64,000 nucleotides of DNA from Malus domestica (lineage: Eukaryota > Streptophyta > Magnoliopsida > Rosales > Rosaceae): contig NC_091661.1 in assembly GCF_042453785.1 (NCBI RefSeq), positions 26,403,501 to 26,467,500 of the forward strand. Reading direction: 5' to 3'. The translations under genes and the position numbers were made by a program. The notes under the pieces were generated by a model, which was given only the letters and a program-made list of their open reading frames with translations, had not been told where the DNA came from and searched no databases. Below are positions 22,472 through 34,593 of the stretch, piece by piece (position 1 is the stretch's first letter; the number at the start of each line of letters is the position of its first letter).

Positions 22472-22564
22472 AGGCCTCTGTGGCGGGTTTAGAGCGAGAA
22501 AGTAAGGGTTTTAGAGAGAGAAGGTGGAGGTTTTGGAAAGAGAGATGGAATTGTGAGGAAATGT

Positions 22565-23038
22565 GAAGTGGAGCGCTGCCCTTAATGCTGACGTTTGGAG
22601 AGAAATTACTTTGACCAAAATGGCCTTTTTCCCGCCAATTACGCGGACATGACAACGAAAATCCAACCTTACCGTAGGCCAACAGAATCCTCTCCGGATT
22701 TTTTTGTGAGGTTACGGGGATTTGTGAATTATGTTTGTTCATTGTATATTATGTAATTAATATTTGTTAAATATTGTATTTAATTTTAAATAAAAATATT
22801 TAAAATTATTTATAATCGCACGATATACGATAAACGATTAAAATTAACGGATTCCTGGATCCTTACAAAGAGAATCCAGCAAGGATCCGGGTTCAATCGC
22901 AGGGGATAAGGCTGGGGTATGAAAGACGTGGCGTGCTCTTATAGACTTGGTGGTGAGGAACAGCTGGCATGCGATGGAGTGGCCCTTAATTTTCAGGCAC
23001 GCGCATCGCCAAGGAGAGAGGAAGGTGGCCTTTGGTCA
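22565..23038. repeat. Tandem duplication upstream of WUN1-type gene, unit 1
   Basis: Begins with a block containing tggagcgctgcccttaatgc and ttgaccaaaatggccttttt, then AT-rich spacer, then a block with gacgtggcgtgctcttatag and gcatgcgatggagtg. Both blocks recur in unit 2 in the same order. Confidence 0.8.
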
Positions 23039-23610
23039 ATTGGAGCGCTGCCCTTAACGCTGACCTTTGGAGAGAAATTACTTTGACCAAAATGGCCTTT
23101 TTCCCGCCAATTACACGGACATGACAACGAAAATCAAACCTTATCGTAGGCCAACAGGATCCCCTCTGGATTCTGAGCATCTTGGCAACATGTCCGTTTA
23201 TTATACATTATGAAGTCAGTTTTTGTTAAATACTGTTTATATTTGATTTTAAATAAAAATATAATTGTTATTAACATTTTAAAAATCTTATTTTACATTT
23301 AAATTTTTTATATTATGAAAGAAAACTACATTTTTTAGTAATGTAGAATAAGATTTTTAAAATACCAATAATACTTTTCAATAAAAATATTTAAAATAAT
23401 TTCTCACCGCAAGATGTACGATGAACGAACAGTATTAACGGATTTTTGTATCCTCACGAAGAGGAACTTGGTTCTATCGCAAGGGATAAGGTAGGGGGTA
23501 TGAATGACGTGGCGTGCTCTTATAGGCTTGGTGTTGAGGAACTGGCATGCGATGGAGTGACCCTTAGTTTTCAGGCACGCGTATCGCCAAGGGGAGACGA
23601 AGGTGAGGGA
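23039..23610. repeat. Tandem duplication upstream of WUN1-type gene, unit 2
   Basis: The first block (23039-23178) matches 22565-22703 at most positions and the last block (23441-23610) matches about 22855-23030. The AT-rich spacer between them is about 100 bp longer than in unit 1. Confidence 0.8.
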
Positions 23611-23782
23611 AGGAAGCAGTCGGCAGTCGGGCCAACTTTTCTTGACCATTTTCGCGCCACCTGTTTCTTCTCTTTCCGTTCGGGACCCACCTAGTTCCGT
23701 TACTCCGTTAATTTATCGGTGGCCGTAAAGTCTGTTTAATTTCTCTACGCTATTGGCTTCGTGGGTTATTAAATGTAAATTA

Positions 23783-23804
23783 ATATATATATATATATAT
23801 ATAT
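23783..23804. repeat. (TA)n microsatellite
   Basis: About eleven TA units followed by a T run. Confidence 0.9.
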
Positions 23805-24068
23805 TTTTTTTTTAATAAAGTATATTATTACTCTAGTTTAAACTACCAAAAAAAGTTTGAACTTAGAACGCAAAACAATCCACCACTTGCAAAGTTTAGT
23901 TGAACTTGAAATGCTTCTAGGGTCATGGGTAGAAGCATGTTAGGTTTAAGTTTTGACACCTTCCAATATAACAAAAAAACAGCCCGTGAAACCAAACGGC
24001 TTTTAGATTAGTTGTCGGGGGTAATTTATCAAGTCTCGCACTCTTCTTTTTTTTTTTTTTTTTTTTTA

Positions 24069-24177
24069 GAGTTTTAACAAAACACTTTCGGTACTGTTCA
24101 TTTTTAACAAAAAACCACATTTTTATCTTTAACTGGCATTATTCATTATACCTTTAAAAAGTGTTTTTCGTTAAAAT
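24069..24177 (+). repeat. Dispersed 150-bp family, copy 3 (degraded)
   Basis: Keeps ggtactgttcatttttaac and the following caaaaaaccacatttttatc, but the right half is shortened. Confidence 0.6.
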
Positions 24178-25725
24178 TTTTTTTTACTTTTCGTTATTTA
24201 TTTATTTATTTTATTTTTATTTATTTTTGAACTCAAACAGATTAAGGGCGGCTTCCAAGGGTATCTCACATTTTCAAAGGGTAACCCCAATTCTTCCATG
24301 ATTTTTTTTTGAATTTGGGACCCATCTTGCCCCAAAGTGCATCCGTCTCCGGCTTGAACAGCTCCAAGTTTACCAAGGTCCATACATTTCCAATCATGCA
24401 CTCTTTGAAAACAGCAGGTTCACAGTAAAGAAGTTGATGGGCAAATACAAGTGACGATGACTCATCGGCATGTCGCAAAGGATGCCATCAGAGAGTGGGA
24501 TGCCACTGCAGGTAAATAGTTTGGAAGGCCACTGCGGGTAAAAGTGACAAAGACCGGCACTGGTTGTGCTATCAAGGAAAGTGGATTATGATATTTATAT
24601 TCTTGTCAGTTGTCACTTTTCCCTGGATTAGCATCAAATTTGGGACATTCTCATTGAATAAGATGGTGCCTAAATACAGTGGGCCTGCTCCTTTACAAGA
24701 ATATATGATCATCCAGCTAGTTATGTTACCCTACTCAAGTTTTTCTCTCGGAATTGTAATTAGCCAAGCAATGTTTCTTAACGAAAACATACTTTACTTC
24801 CCCTAAGCTATAGGATTAACCAAAATAACGCTTTCGGTACCGGCCTTCATGGCCACTTTTGGCAGCTCCAACACATAAAAGAGATAAAGTTCTCACTAGT
24901 ACTAGTACACGCTATCAACTTGTGCAAATAGAATCAAGAGACAAAAAATACGAGAGGAGTACAGAACGAGAAAATGGAAGTGCGAGAAACTAACTTATCA
25001 GTCTCTTTACCTAACATTCGAACTTGGGACATCTTCCAACATTAGGAAGAAATGTACCACTTGGGACATCTTCCTACGATGGGCCGAAAGAGCAGAAGCT
25101 ATTACTCGTTCACATTTACATGTTAACCCATCTTAACCTTTAAGATTACTTCTTGTAGTAACTGAAGCTATAATTCATCTAATTTCATTGCTAACCCAAG
25201 CCCCTGAAGGTGGAACCACCTGAACTCAATACCTCAAGAGCTAAAAAGCAAGCATCAGTTATGGTAATGGAAAAAGAAAGACGAGCTCTCAAGTTGATGA
25301 GGCTTTTACAAAACCATGTAAAAGTCATCAAAACCTCTAAGCAGCCCTACCATTTTCAGAAACTCGACGACAAACACAGTTAACTTGACAGGAGCTTAAA
25401 TCAGATGTTTCTATCTCAATAGAATCAAAAGACAGTTACTGATTCAAACACAGGCAACTTAAGAGTTCTAAGTCAGATAAAATAATAGAAAGAGAGAAAT
25501 AGGCAACTACATCTCAGAAAAGAAATATTGCTCAGTAGTAATAATAGAGTGGATAATTTCTTTAAGTGCTATTAAACTATCAATGATCACAATATAGCAA
25601 AAAGTGAAAAAGAAACCGAAGAACGAAAAACATTTATCGATTTGAACACAAAGAAAAGAAACTTGTTTCAGAATTATACTACAGAAATTCATACACAAAT
25701 CGTAACGTTATCTTAGCTTTTGGGG

Positions 25726-27402
25726 CTATGTTTCTTCCCTTTGTATCAATGAAGGTGCAGGTGGGGTCATAGTTTCATCCTTACCTCTTACATGGGACTC
25801 TTCTTTCACTGCAGAAAGTGGCCTACCTGGACTATGAAATCCCTTTGGAAGTCCGCTTGGACTCGGAGAACCACCGATGCCATTCTTGGTTGGGCTTAAG
25901 GAGTTCCCCAGAGGAGAATTCGGACCAGATCTAAACTCAAGCGATCCATCTTCACGAGGCAAAGGTGAAATTAGTGGAAGGCCTTCACTTTCCTGTTGTT
26001 TTCTACAAAACTTTTCTTCCACAACGTCATAGGAATTCCCGGTCCTCACTTCCTGAGCAAGAGAGCACCAACAACAGCAAAGCCACAACGTGCAATCAGA
26101 GAGTGCTGGTTTACCAAAGCAGAAGTTATAAGAAGGCAAATTGAATCTCTTTCTCATTTGGATCCTCCAAAAGCCACCATAGAGCAAACCAAATAGACAT
26201 AGAACTAGGCCAGTAACTCCAAGAGCCCCCCGAACAGTTTCATTGTCGATATTAACAGCAGCCAAGTTAAAAATCCAGAACGGAGCCATGCAAAACAGAA
26301 TAAATGTCATAATATGAACATACATGTTCCCGAATCCAAGCCTCTCCATATTCCACCCGAACACACAAAAACTACAAAAGAGTGAAACATACGCTATAGA
26401 AATATCATCCCAAATGTCAAGTACTCCTCCGCTCCATTGTGGTTTACTCTCAACAACTCGTTGGTCAGTCCTAAATGCAAAAGAATATTTTCTCTCAAAT
26501 GTTTTTGACCTTGATCTTTCTGCTCCTTCACCAGTGCCGATTGGAACATGTGCTTCCACATCCACTTCTGAATCATAATCCTTCCCAAGGGGGCTGACAA
26601 TGTTGTATATACCAGCAAATGCAGGTGCACCAATAGCAAAAGATATACATATTGCAACTCCTATCGGTGGTCGTTGAGCTCTTCTGTAACCCAAGTTTAA
26701 ACCACAAAGTGCATACTGACCAAAGCAATTCAGATGAAGCAGGGCAACAACAACCATCATGTGGGCCCATTCGTGGGGCTTATAAGTACCATTTTTACAG
26801 TAAACCTTTCGAAGTCTGGAAATGTCTTCTGGTTTCCATCTACAAAGAAGTACAAGGTGGTAGAATCGCTTCGGATGGTTGTACAAACACAAAAGAGTAA
26901 AAAGTGCATTGAGAATTTGATTATTGACTTCAAACCATGCATCTCTCTCGGACTTCTTGGGTATTGCCTTGTTCAACATTCCAGTCATGACAAGAAACAA
27001 AATTGCACCCGAAACAGCAACACAGACGATCCACGCAAAAAGAGCCATGTTCATTGGGTTTCTAATCCATTCTTTGCCCATTTTCACGAGTGAAACCCAA
27101 TCAATTTTCTTAGAAAAAACCCCATGGATTCGTTCTTTAAAGCCATGGCCGCTTGAAGCCACAGATCGTGACATTTCATCTCTCTCCTCAGCCAACCGCT
27201 TGAACCTGGCAGATGCAGAACCAAATTTGAAGAAACTAACTCTATTAAGAGGAGCATCAGGAGGGAACCTTTTCGGAGACTTCTCATTGGTTAAAAAAGT
27301 CTTCCGGGATGCTGAAACCTCAAAGGGGGTTTGACCCTTCATTTCACTACCATTCGATTCTTCAATTTCCTCCTTGTGGTTTCCATTATCAGTCGAAACC
27401 AT
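25726..27402 (-). CDS. PLAC8/DUF2985 family membrane protein
   Basis: An intronless coding region of 558 residues from MVSTDNGNHK; an ATG six codons upstream (27420) is possible, but the internal one fits better with a typical hydrophilic start. Residues 1-100 are polar and probably disordered. A first membrane helix follows NPMNMALFAW (116-145). The middle (about 150-340) matches the DUF2985 part that accompanies plant PLAC8 proteins, with hydrophobic segments near 213-232, 245-270 and 332-410. The PLAC8 cysteine cluster is FCFGKPALSDCTLWLCCCWC (about 427-446), followed by SLAQEVRTGN. The last 90 residues are Ser/Pro-rich. PLAC8 proteins influence cell number or divalent-metal transport, but this long subgroup has no settled function. 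Confidence 0.88.
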   Translation of the reverse strand: MVSTDNGNHKEEIEESNGSEMKGQTPFEVSASRKTFLTNEKSPKRFPPDAPLNRVSFFKFGSASARFKRLAEERDEMSRSVASSGHGFKERIHGVFSKKIDWVSLVKMGKEWIRNPMNMALFAWIVCVAVSGAILFLVMTGMLNKAIPKKSERDAWFEVNNQILNALFTLLCLYNHPKRFYHLVLLCRWKPEDISRLRKVYCKNGTYKPHEWAHMMVVVALLHLNCFGQYALCGLNLGYRRAQRPPIGVAICISFAIGAPAFAGIYNIVSPLGKDYDSEVDVEAHVPIGTGEGAERSRSKTFERKYSFAFRTDQRVVESKPQWSGGVLDIWDDISIAYVSLFCSFCVFGWNMERLGFGNMYVHIMTFILFCMAPFWIFNLAAVNIDNETVRGALGVTGLVLCLFGLLYGGFWRIQMRKRFNLPSYNFCFGKPALSDCTLWLCCCWCSLAQEVRTGNSYDVVEEKFCRKQQESEGLPLISPLPREDGSLEFRSGPNSPLGNSLSPTKNGIGGSPSPSGLPKGFHSPGRPLSAVKEESHVRGKDETMTPPAPSLIQREET

Positions 27403-29421
27403 TCTCAAATCAAAGAACAATTTTCTTCCAATCGGTGTCAGAGACTCAAAGTTGTGAAATCAATGTCGCAATGCGCACTCTTTCTTCAACGTTTCCACTG
27501 AGGTGAAAATTTGAACACCAATCAATACATTGAATATGATTTCTAGTATACCTAACTAAAAGGCGTTATCGGAAAGAAGAGAAGCAAGGAATCCACAAGT
27601 TAAAAAAATAAACATTGAAACAGAAGACTTTCAATCCCAGGAAGCAACCCAAAATAACCAAAACCACTAACCAAGACTGAAATTTCACATACAGAATCAA
27701 ACCCAACTCATAAAAACACAAAATATGATCAAAAGCCCATGATATTCAAAGAACAAGAGGCTGCCACAGTAAACCCTCATTAGCTATTAGCTAAGCATCA
27801 ACATATTAATCAATACCCATGATTTTGCAAGGAAAAATGAATCATCATACTTCAAAAATCCAGAAACTGATTTAAAAAAACCCATATTTTCATCAAAACA
27901 GTGGTCAGATGTACAATTGAAAGGCACCCAGAAAGTTAAATTACACAGCTTAATTAAAAATAAAAATAAATTTATCGATGCCCAGAAAAACGAATCAAAC
28001 CAACTTTATGCAAGTAAAAAGGCGGAGCTCACGACATACCCAAAAAATGGCGGAGAAACCAGAAGAAGCCATGACTGTAACTTTTCAAAGTTTTTCTTTT
28101 TCCCCTGAAGACTTGGTTCTTTTGTGAAGAATCAAAGACCCTCCGTTGAAACAGAAATAGGGGTTGCTCAACTTTCCAAAAACGACAAACTGCCAAAAGA
28201 TTTTGCAAGTTACAAAAGGGTCAAACTTTGGAAAGCGGGTGGCGGAGACCGGTTCGGGGAGATAATCTGCAAAACGGCGACTGCCGCACGAATTGCTGGC
28301 CGAGGACCGCGTCGTTTGATGAAATTTCCCTCTGACGGAGGTCAAAGCTGAAAGCTTTGAAAAGTAGTACTACGGGGGCAAGTAATGCAATTAAATAAGA
28401 TAATTAAAAACAAAGTTGTGTTTGCTCTGTGTATTCGCTCTGGAAGGTGGGAAATTATTGTGGCGCGTGGAAGAGTGTCATTGGATTAGAAGTTAGGAAT
28501 ATTTGTTTGTTGATATGTGTTCCCACTCAATCTGCTTTGCTTTTTAATAAAGAAATTTAACGAAAAGTTTCCAGTACTGTTTATTTTAACGAAAAATCAT
28601 ATTTTGACATTAAAAAGTTAAGCCTGATACTATTTATTTTACCCTTTATTTTGTCTTTATCATTAAAACTCAAAATTATTAAATTATTTTTATTAGTTTT
28701 CTTTTTTAATAAAGATCAGATGTGTGATCGATTATCCGTTGATTGAAATATAGAAATTCAAGAAAAAGGAGAAGATGGAAAAATCAAGTGGGAGACATTG
28801 GAGTCATATCTTTATAGGTAGAAGAACCATCAAGTTATCCAAAATGGAGGGATGTCAAGAAAAGTGGAATTTGAAGGGGTGGGACTCATCCATTGCTGAA
28901 ATTTGACTCGGCGAAAATGACTGAGGACGCGGCTTTTACTTCAATACTTTGTCTTTGAGGTTTCGGGGAGAACAAAGACGTGAATTAGACTAGTTGATTA
29001 GAAAGACGCACTAATTTATGTGTTAAAATGGTTTAGAATTTCACTATTTGTCGGGAAATAATAAGGACAAGGTTTTGGGTCGAATCATATGCGAGGTAGG
29101 AAAAGCTCGTGTGCAAAAGGGCAAATAGATTATATTGCAAGTAATGCATACCCAATAGAAGAGGAAGACTTAGTTGCACTGTTGAGATACTACAGTGGCA
29201 TTCTAGACTAATGATACAATCTAAAATACGACAGTAACATGTAGACAGCATAGAGAAGTCTCCCTCCCATCGGAGTCGTTTGTCATGTCATGAGTACAAA
29301 TTGGACAGAAATCAAAATTCCAATTTGCACTATATTCTTTTTCTATACATTTGTTTAATCATGTTCGTTATTTTCGGTTGATTCCATTCAATCCAATAAC
29401 CAAAAGGGTGAATAATATATA
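27403..29421. other. 5' region of the PLAC8 gene and spacer
   Basis: 27421-28110 is T-rich on the coding (minus) strand and may be a 5' UTR intron. 28110-28345 is more GC-rich and may be the first non-coding exon. A dispersed-family copy lies at 28551-28705. No other gene is seen. Confidence 0.4.
28551..28705 (+). repeat. Dispersed 150-bp family, copy 4
   Basis: Family landmarks agtactgtttattttaacg, cctgatactatttatttta and tttgtctttatcattaaaac are all present. Confidence 0.75.
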
Positions 29422-29430
29422 TAAAGTTAA

Positions 29431-29626
29431 GGGTAAAAGACTGTTTACTACCTTCAAGTTTAGTGGTTTTCAACATTTAGTACATCAAGTTTTTTTGTCT
29501 CAGAGTCATACCTGTAAATTTTGGGACAGTCTCATACATCCGTTAGTCAAACTGTTAAGTCTTCAGTTAACTGTGACGTGGCGCCTATGTGGCCAATGAT
29601 TGGGCGCCACATGGGTCGCCACGTGT
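29431..29626. repeat. MULE terminal inverted repeat, left
   Basis: Pairs with 34076-34278. Contains the palindromic-looking gggcgccacatgggtcgcca near its inner edge. Confidence 0.9.
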
Positions 29627-30126
29627 GTCCACGTGTTTTTTTTTAAGAAAGGGGTTTCAGTTATAAAAAAAAAAAAATTATTCCCGCCAAAAATTTTTTC
29701 CCAAACACATACACCTGACACTTTTTTCCTGCCAAAATTTTTTGAAAAAAAAAATCAAGCTTCCTAGGAAAAATAACACAACTTTCTATTCCAAATCTGC
29801 AAATTAAATTCCAAACAAACTTTGAATTCTAAATATGCAAATTCATCATTTAAACTACCAACAAAGTTGAATTCTCAACAACTTTCAATTCACAACAAAG
29901 TTCAACATACACCATCCAATTCACATTAATGGGTCAAGGTGTTCTTCCAAAAACACTAAAGATATGTCCAAAAAATTGTCCAAAACACTAATGGGTCAAC
30001 TTTAACAACTAATTGAACTCTGTCCAAAACACTAAAGATCTATCGAAAAGTGTTTCAAAAAAAACTAAGGGCATATTCAAGTATAACAAAATGAACCCTT
30101 AAACAACCTAAAACATTAAAGCAGCA

Positions 30127-33100
30127 TCATGGAACATTCCTCCTCCTTTTCTGACCTCTTGCAGTAGGCTTTGAAGTGGTTTGAGAGGCTTGAGTTGGCT
30201 GAGATGAAGGTTGTAGAGCTTCCTGAGTGCATGGCTGAGATGACTGAGAGGGTTGTGATGCCTTAGATGTTGAGGCCTAAGTAATTAACCCATATAACAT
30301 TAGCACTGACAGATAGTACACTTCACAAATAACAAATTCGCTTAAGAAATGAAAAATCAACAAAAATATCAAATTTATACCTCATGTTTCTTGGTTTTTC
30401 TTCATTTTCTAGCAGCTGGAGGGGGATGAGTGGTAGGGCATCTGGCCTTGTTATGTCCCGAGGCCTTGCAAACACTACATTTCACACTTTTTTGCCCTCT
30501 CTTGCTTAACTTGAACTCATTTTCATCACCCTCCATATGTCTCATCTTTTATGGTCTCCCCGGCTGCCTTTTAAAAGTTGGAGGAAGAATGCATTTGTTT
30601 TCAGATGGCTCCCAAAATTTCATGCCTTGGACGGGTTGAATCAAGTTTTCGTAAGCTTCAAAGTACTTCTCCTTCTTGTACCAAGAGGAAACAAATTCCT
30701 CAGGCTGTCTCCTTGCATAATAAATGGCCGAGCAACCATGTATGCAAGGAAAGCCTGCCAAATCCCATCTTCTGCATGGGCAAGTGCACCCATTCAAATC
30801 CACCACAAATACATTGCCTCTGCCTTCATCCACTTCAAAATTTTCTCCTCCATACCATGTAGCTACAGTGTGTGAGCTTTTCAGTTTGTACTCCTCCAAC
30901 TTCTTCTGGATTTTTGGGCAGATAGCTCATTTATCCTTCCTCATTGCATCTTTTCTCAACCATATCCTCTTCATCAATAAAACTCTTATAGTTTCCAACA
31001 TGGTAATAATAGGCTTGTCCCTAGACCTTAGGATAAAAGAATTAAAGCTCTCACAGAGGTTGTTTAACAGAATGTCACACTGAGTGTGTGTCTCAAAGTG
31101 TGACCGACTTCAATGCAAGGTTGGTCTCTTCTCCAACCATTTATAAGCTTTTTCATTCAGCCTATTCACCTCAGCCATACTCTCCTTAAAATCATCGATG
31201 GTTGTTGCCTTGGCAGCATTCCACAAGACATATTTTAATCTTTTCCCTTTAAACACATCTGCTTTGTAGTTAGTGTATAAGTGCCTAACACAGAACCGAT
31301 GATTACAATTAGGCAGCACCTTCTCAAAAGCTGGTATTAAACCCTTTTGTTTGTCAGAAATGAAAGTCCAAGCACGCTGGTTCACAATTCCCAAGTCAGC
31401 AGCTAGCAATTTCAGAAACCAAACCCAATTGTCCTTGTTCTTGAGCTCTACTATAGCATATGCAATAACCCAAGTTTGGTTATTTGCATCCATTCCCACT
31501 GCAGACAATAACTGGCCCTTGAACACTCCCTTCAAGTGACAACCATCCAACCCTACAAGCTTCCTACATCCATTCTTAAATCCATTTTTACAAGCCCCCA
31601 AACAAATATAAATCCTTTGAAATATCACATGAGCATCATCATAGGGCATCACCTTCATTTGAACTGTACTACCCGGGTTTGTCTTCCTAAGCTCATCACA
31701 GTACTCCCACAACTTTGTGTACTGATCCAAGTTACTCCCTTCAAGGATTTTCAAACACTGTGCTCTTACTCTATAGGCTATCTTGATGTCGATCTCAACC
31801 ATTCTTTCCTCTTTCACTGTTTCCATAAATGTAGTGATAGGCATGCTTGGGTTGAGTTTGAACTTGTCCATATACCTCTTCACAAGCCATGCCACTTTGC
31901 AGTTAGGATTTTCCCTCCAAATCCTCGGACATTCATGTTTCCCAACATAGGTTTTCACTTGGATTGAATCTTCATTGTACATCCTGGAAGCATACAATCT
32001 CCATGGACAGTTTTTCTCACACCTTGCACTAATCTTCCATTTCTCATTCCTTTTTAGCTTAATAAAAGGTGCATCGTGCTTAATGGAGTGAGACCACACT
32101 GCCTCTCTCAATTGTGCAGCATCTCTGAACTTTAATCTCTTTTCAAACTTTGGAGCATCCATGTCGGCTTCTTCATTAAACTCAGGGTAGATGACTTTCT
32201 CGTCACATTCCTGAATCGTCAACACTGTGCAGGCCATCTGAGTCTTGTCTCTCATCATCAAGGGGAACGTCTTCTACATCCCTTGCATCAAGAACGTCTT
32301 CTGGATGTTGGTTCCCAACCCCTTTACCCCTTTCAGCAACCCTTTCACCCCTTTCAGCATCTCCAACGACACTTTCTGCAGTTGTATCATCTACCGCACG
32401 ACGATCATCATCTTCCAAACTGTAGTCACTGTCCACAAACTCACTATCTGTAGTGTCATCCTCTGCATTTACTGCCACAAACAATGCATATTTGTTAAAA
32501 ACCTAAACTTTGCAAAAATAATTGAAACCTGAAATTAAAATTGTAAAAATAAATGTTTCAAAAATTTTACCTTTATTAGCTTCTACTTCGGTCCCTTCAT
32601 TAACTTCTTCAGCTTCGTGACCCTCTTCAGTTTCATCACATTCATCATCAGCATTGAGAGAACCATCTTCAGCCTCATCTCCACTTCCTTGTCCTCCCTC
32701 AGTTGCTTCAGCCTCATGTTCATCATCACCATTGTAGGCTATGTCATTCAAAAGACATAGCCGTTTTTCTAAGTCATCTGCACCCCATTTTGCTCTACCC
32801 TTCTTCAGTTTTGATCCACTTCCCTTTGTAATCGAAATTGCCACCCTCGATTCCTCAATATCTTCTATAATGACACCTTTTTTTAATATGGCACTCTCAT
32901 ATAGATTCATCAAAAGCTTATGTTTCAAGGCAGCTTCTTTCATACTTAGATGTTCTAGGTACATTTCTGTTTCCCTAACCCCTGGAACATACTTGCACAT
33001 TTCACCCACATCTTAGTCCCGTTCAATAAGCCTTAATCCCTCACAATAAGACATCCCAGGAATCCTATAGTGATACAACATAAACCCATCATATCCTAAC

Positions 33101-33240
33101 TCTTTAATCATTTCATCAATCTCGAAAAAAGACATGAAGTCTTTGTCTACGTAATCAAACCAAGCCTCAAACCCTCCCGTACATGCACTTTCAGACCACT
33201 TCCCACCGTGGTTAATTTTAAGGCTAAATAATTCGGGCAT
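30127..33240 (-). pseudogene. MuDR-type transposase gene, interrupted
   Basis: Minus-strand order: a PB1-like N-terminus starting MPELFSLKINHGGKW (33240), an acidic D/E-rich region (about 32570-32720) crossed by a small GT-AG intron (about 32476-32570), a MuDR zinc-type DNA-binding region (LREAVWSHSIKHDAPF, then CEKNCPWRLYAS), the MULE catalytic domain (VGLDGCHLKGVFKGQLL, AYAIVELKNKDNWVWF, FISDKQKGL, HRFCVRHLYTNYK), a SWIM zinc finger (CTCPCRRWDLAGFPCIHG), a zinc knuckle (CSVCKASGHNKARC) and a Ser/Gln-rich tail ending at 30127. The frame is broken by at least four events: stops at 33013-33015, 31110-31112 and 30927-30929, and a frame change near 32210. The catalytic motifs themselves look intact. 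Confidence 0.9.
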
Positions 33241-34075
33241 CCCTGCAAAGTCAAGGAGAAATGTGAAAACAACATAAAATCCTTGAGGCACATGGGGGAA
33301 AAGGTGAAAACACTAGTAGGACCACGAGGAAAAAAGGTGAAAACAAAACCATGAATATAGTTTCACCTTTTTTTCCTGAAACCATAGAAAAAAAAGTGAA
33401 AACAAAACCAATGGGGACCACGATTGAAGACAAACAATTGAAAAATTGAAAGCAAAACCATGGGGACCACGATTGAAGACAAAACCAATGGAACTCACAG
33501 ATCCCTAATCCATAAAATTCAAAATTGAAAAATCGAAAAAGGTAGGTTACTTACGATAAAGTGGTGTTTCACCCACTTCGATCCTCCTTTTATCTCACCC
33601 CATCAGCAGCGATGGCTTCACAACAATCTTTCCTAGAAACGTGTGCGCAACGTACGACAGCGTGAGAGGTGGAGCGACGGCAACGTGGAGCGACGACGAG
33701 GTCGACTGACAGCCCGTGGGTAGGGTTTCGGACCGAGATGGGAGGTCGCGATTTTTCGGGGAGTGAATAGTGGTTTTACTTTTTACTTTTTCACTTTTTC
33801 ACTTTTTCTGGGTGAGATGGGGGGTTGCGATTTTTTAATTTTGAGGTGGAGTGACGATGTGCGAGGTCGAGCGGACGGCGAGGTCGAGTGATGGCTCGTG
33901 GGTAGGGTTTCAAACAGAGATGGGGGGTCGCGATTTTCTGGGGAAGCACTTTTCACTTTTTCACTTTTCTAGGTAAGATGGGGGGTCACGATTTTCTGGG
34001 GAAGTGAAAAGTGATTTTTGATTTTTGAATTTTGAATATTTTTTTTTCATTGAAACCCCTCTCTTAAAAAAAAAA

Positions 34076-34278
34076 ACATGTGGCGACCCATGTGGCGCCC
34101 AGTCATTGGCCACATGGGCACCACGTCACAGTTAACTGGAGACTTGACAGTTTGACTAACGGATGTATGAGACTGTCCCAAAATTTACACTTTAGGTATG
34201 ACTTTGAGACAAAAAAAAACTTAATGTACTAAATATTGAAAACCACTAAACTTGAGGGTAGTAAACGGTCTTTTACCC
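34076..34278. repeat. MULE terminal inverted repeat, right
   Basis: Reverse complement of the left TIR with scattered substitutions and small length differences. Confidence 0.9.
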
Positions 34279-34287
34279 TAAAGTTAA

Positions 34288-34593
34288 ACCAAAAGATGCC
34301 CATGTAATGGACAGGTTGACACAAGGGTGTAAAGAGTAGTGCATCAATAGAACCCCATGCATTTTAGAAGCAAACCCAATTCATACAGTGGTTTGAATAT
34401 ACACACAAATTACAATCCAGCGGACTCACAAAGATCAATTAAAGTTGAAAACACAGTGATTAAATCCCAAATCAACTACAATTTAGTTCCAACACATTGT
34501 CAATGAAGTGCAACGGAACGATGTACGCGTAATATAAAAACCGAATCTTACAAATGGAGAAACCACACAAACATCATTTCATAATTTTTCAAC
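34288..34593 (-). other. 3' region of the alpha-SNAP gene
   Basis: The 3' UTR side of the minus-strand gene. The MULE inserted about 315 bp beyond the stop codon, so it may lie within or just past the transcript end. Confidence 0.5.

Larger units (their letters stand above)
23611..25725. other. Intergenic, repeats, no gene recognised
   Basis: It holds a (TA)n tract at 23783-23804, a long T run at 24045-24068, a degraded copy of the dispersed 150-bp family, and from 25500 the probable 3' UTR of the PLAC8 gene. Minus-strand frames of 60-70 codons at 24198-24478 read like a protein in two frames (RHADESSSLVFAHQLL, then IQKKIMEELGLPFENVRYPW), possibly a decayed gene scrap that I could not identify. 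Confidence 0.4.
29431..34278 (-). mobile_element. Autonomous-type Mutator-like element (MULE), 4848 bp
   Basis: Inverted termini begin gggtaaaagac at both ends and extend about 200 bp with, by eye, more than 90% identity. The element is flanked by a perfect 9-bp direct repeat, taaagttaa, at 29422-29430 and 34279-34287, the Mutator signature. Inside, the minus strand carries a MuDR-type transposase gene with several interruptions. Clear TIRs and an exact duplication but a damaged gene imply moderate age: it may still move if a related transposase is supplied elsewhere. Confidence 0.95.

Noticed and set aside
21998-22492. 164-codon plus-strand frame, Gly/Asp/Glu-rich
   Set aside because: Antisense of the conserved WUN1-type coding region; composition follows from GC-rich codons.
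24198-24478. Overlapping minus-strand frames resembling a protein scrap
   Set aside because: The protein-like character is split over two frames and no family was recognised; left in the intergenic entry only.
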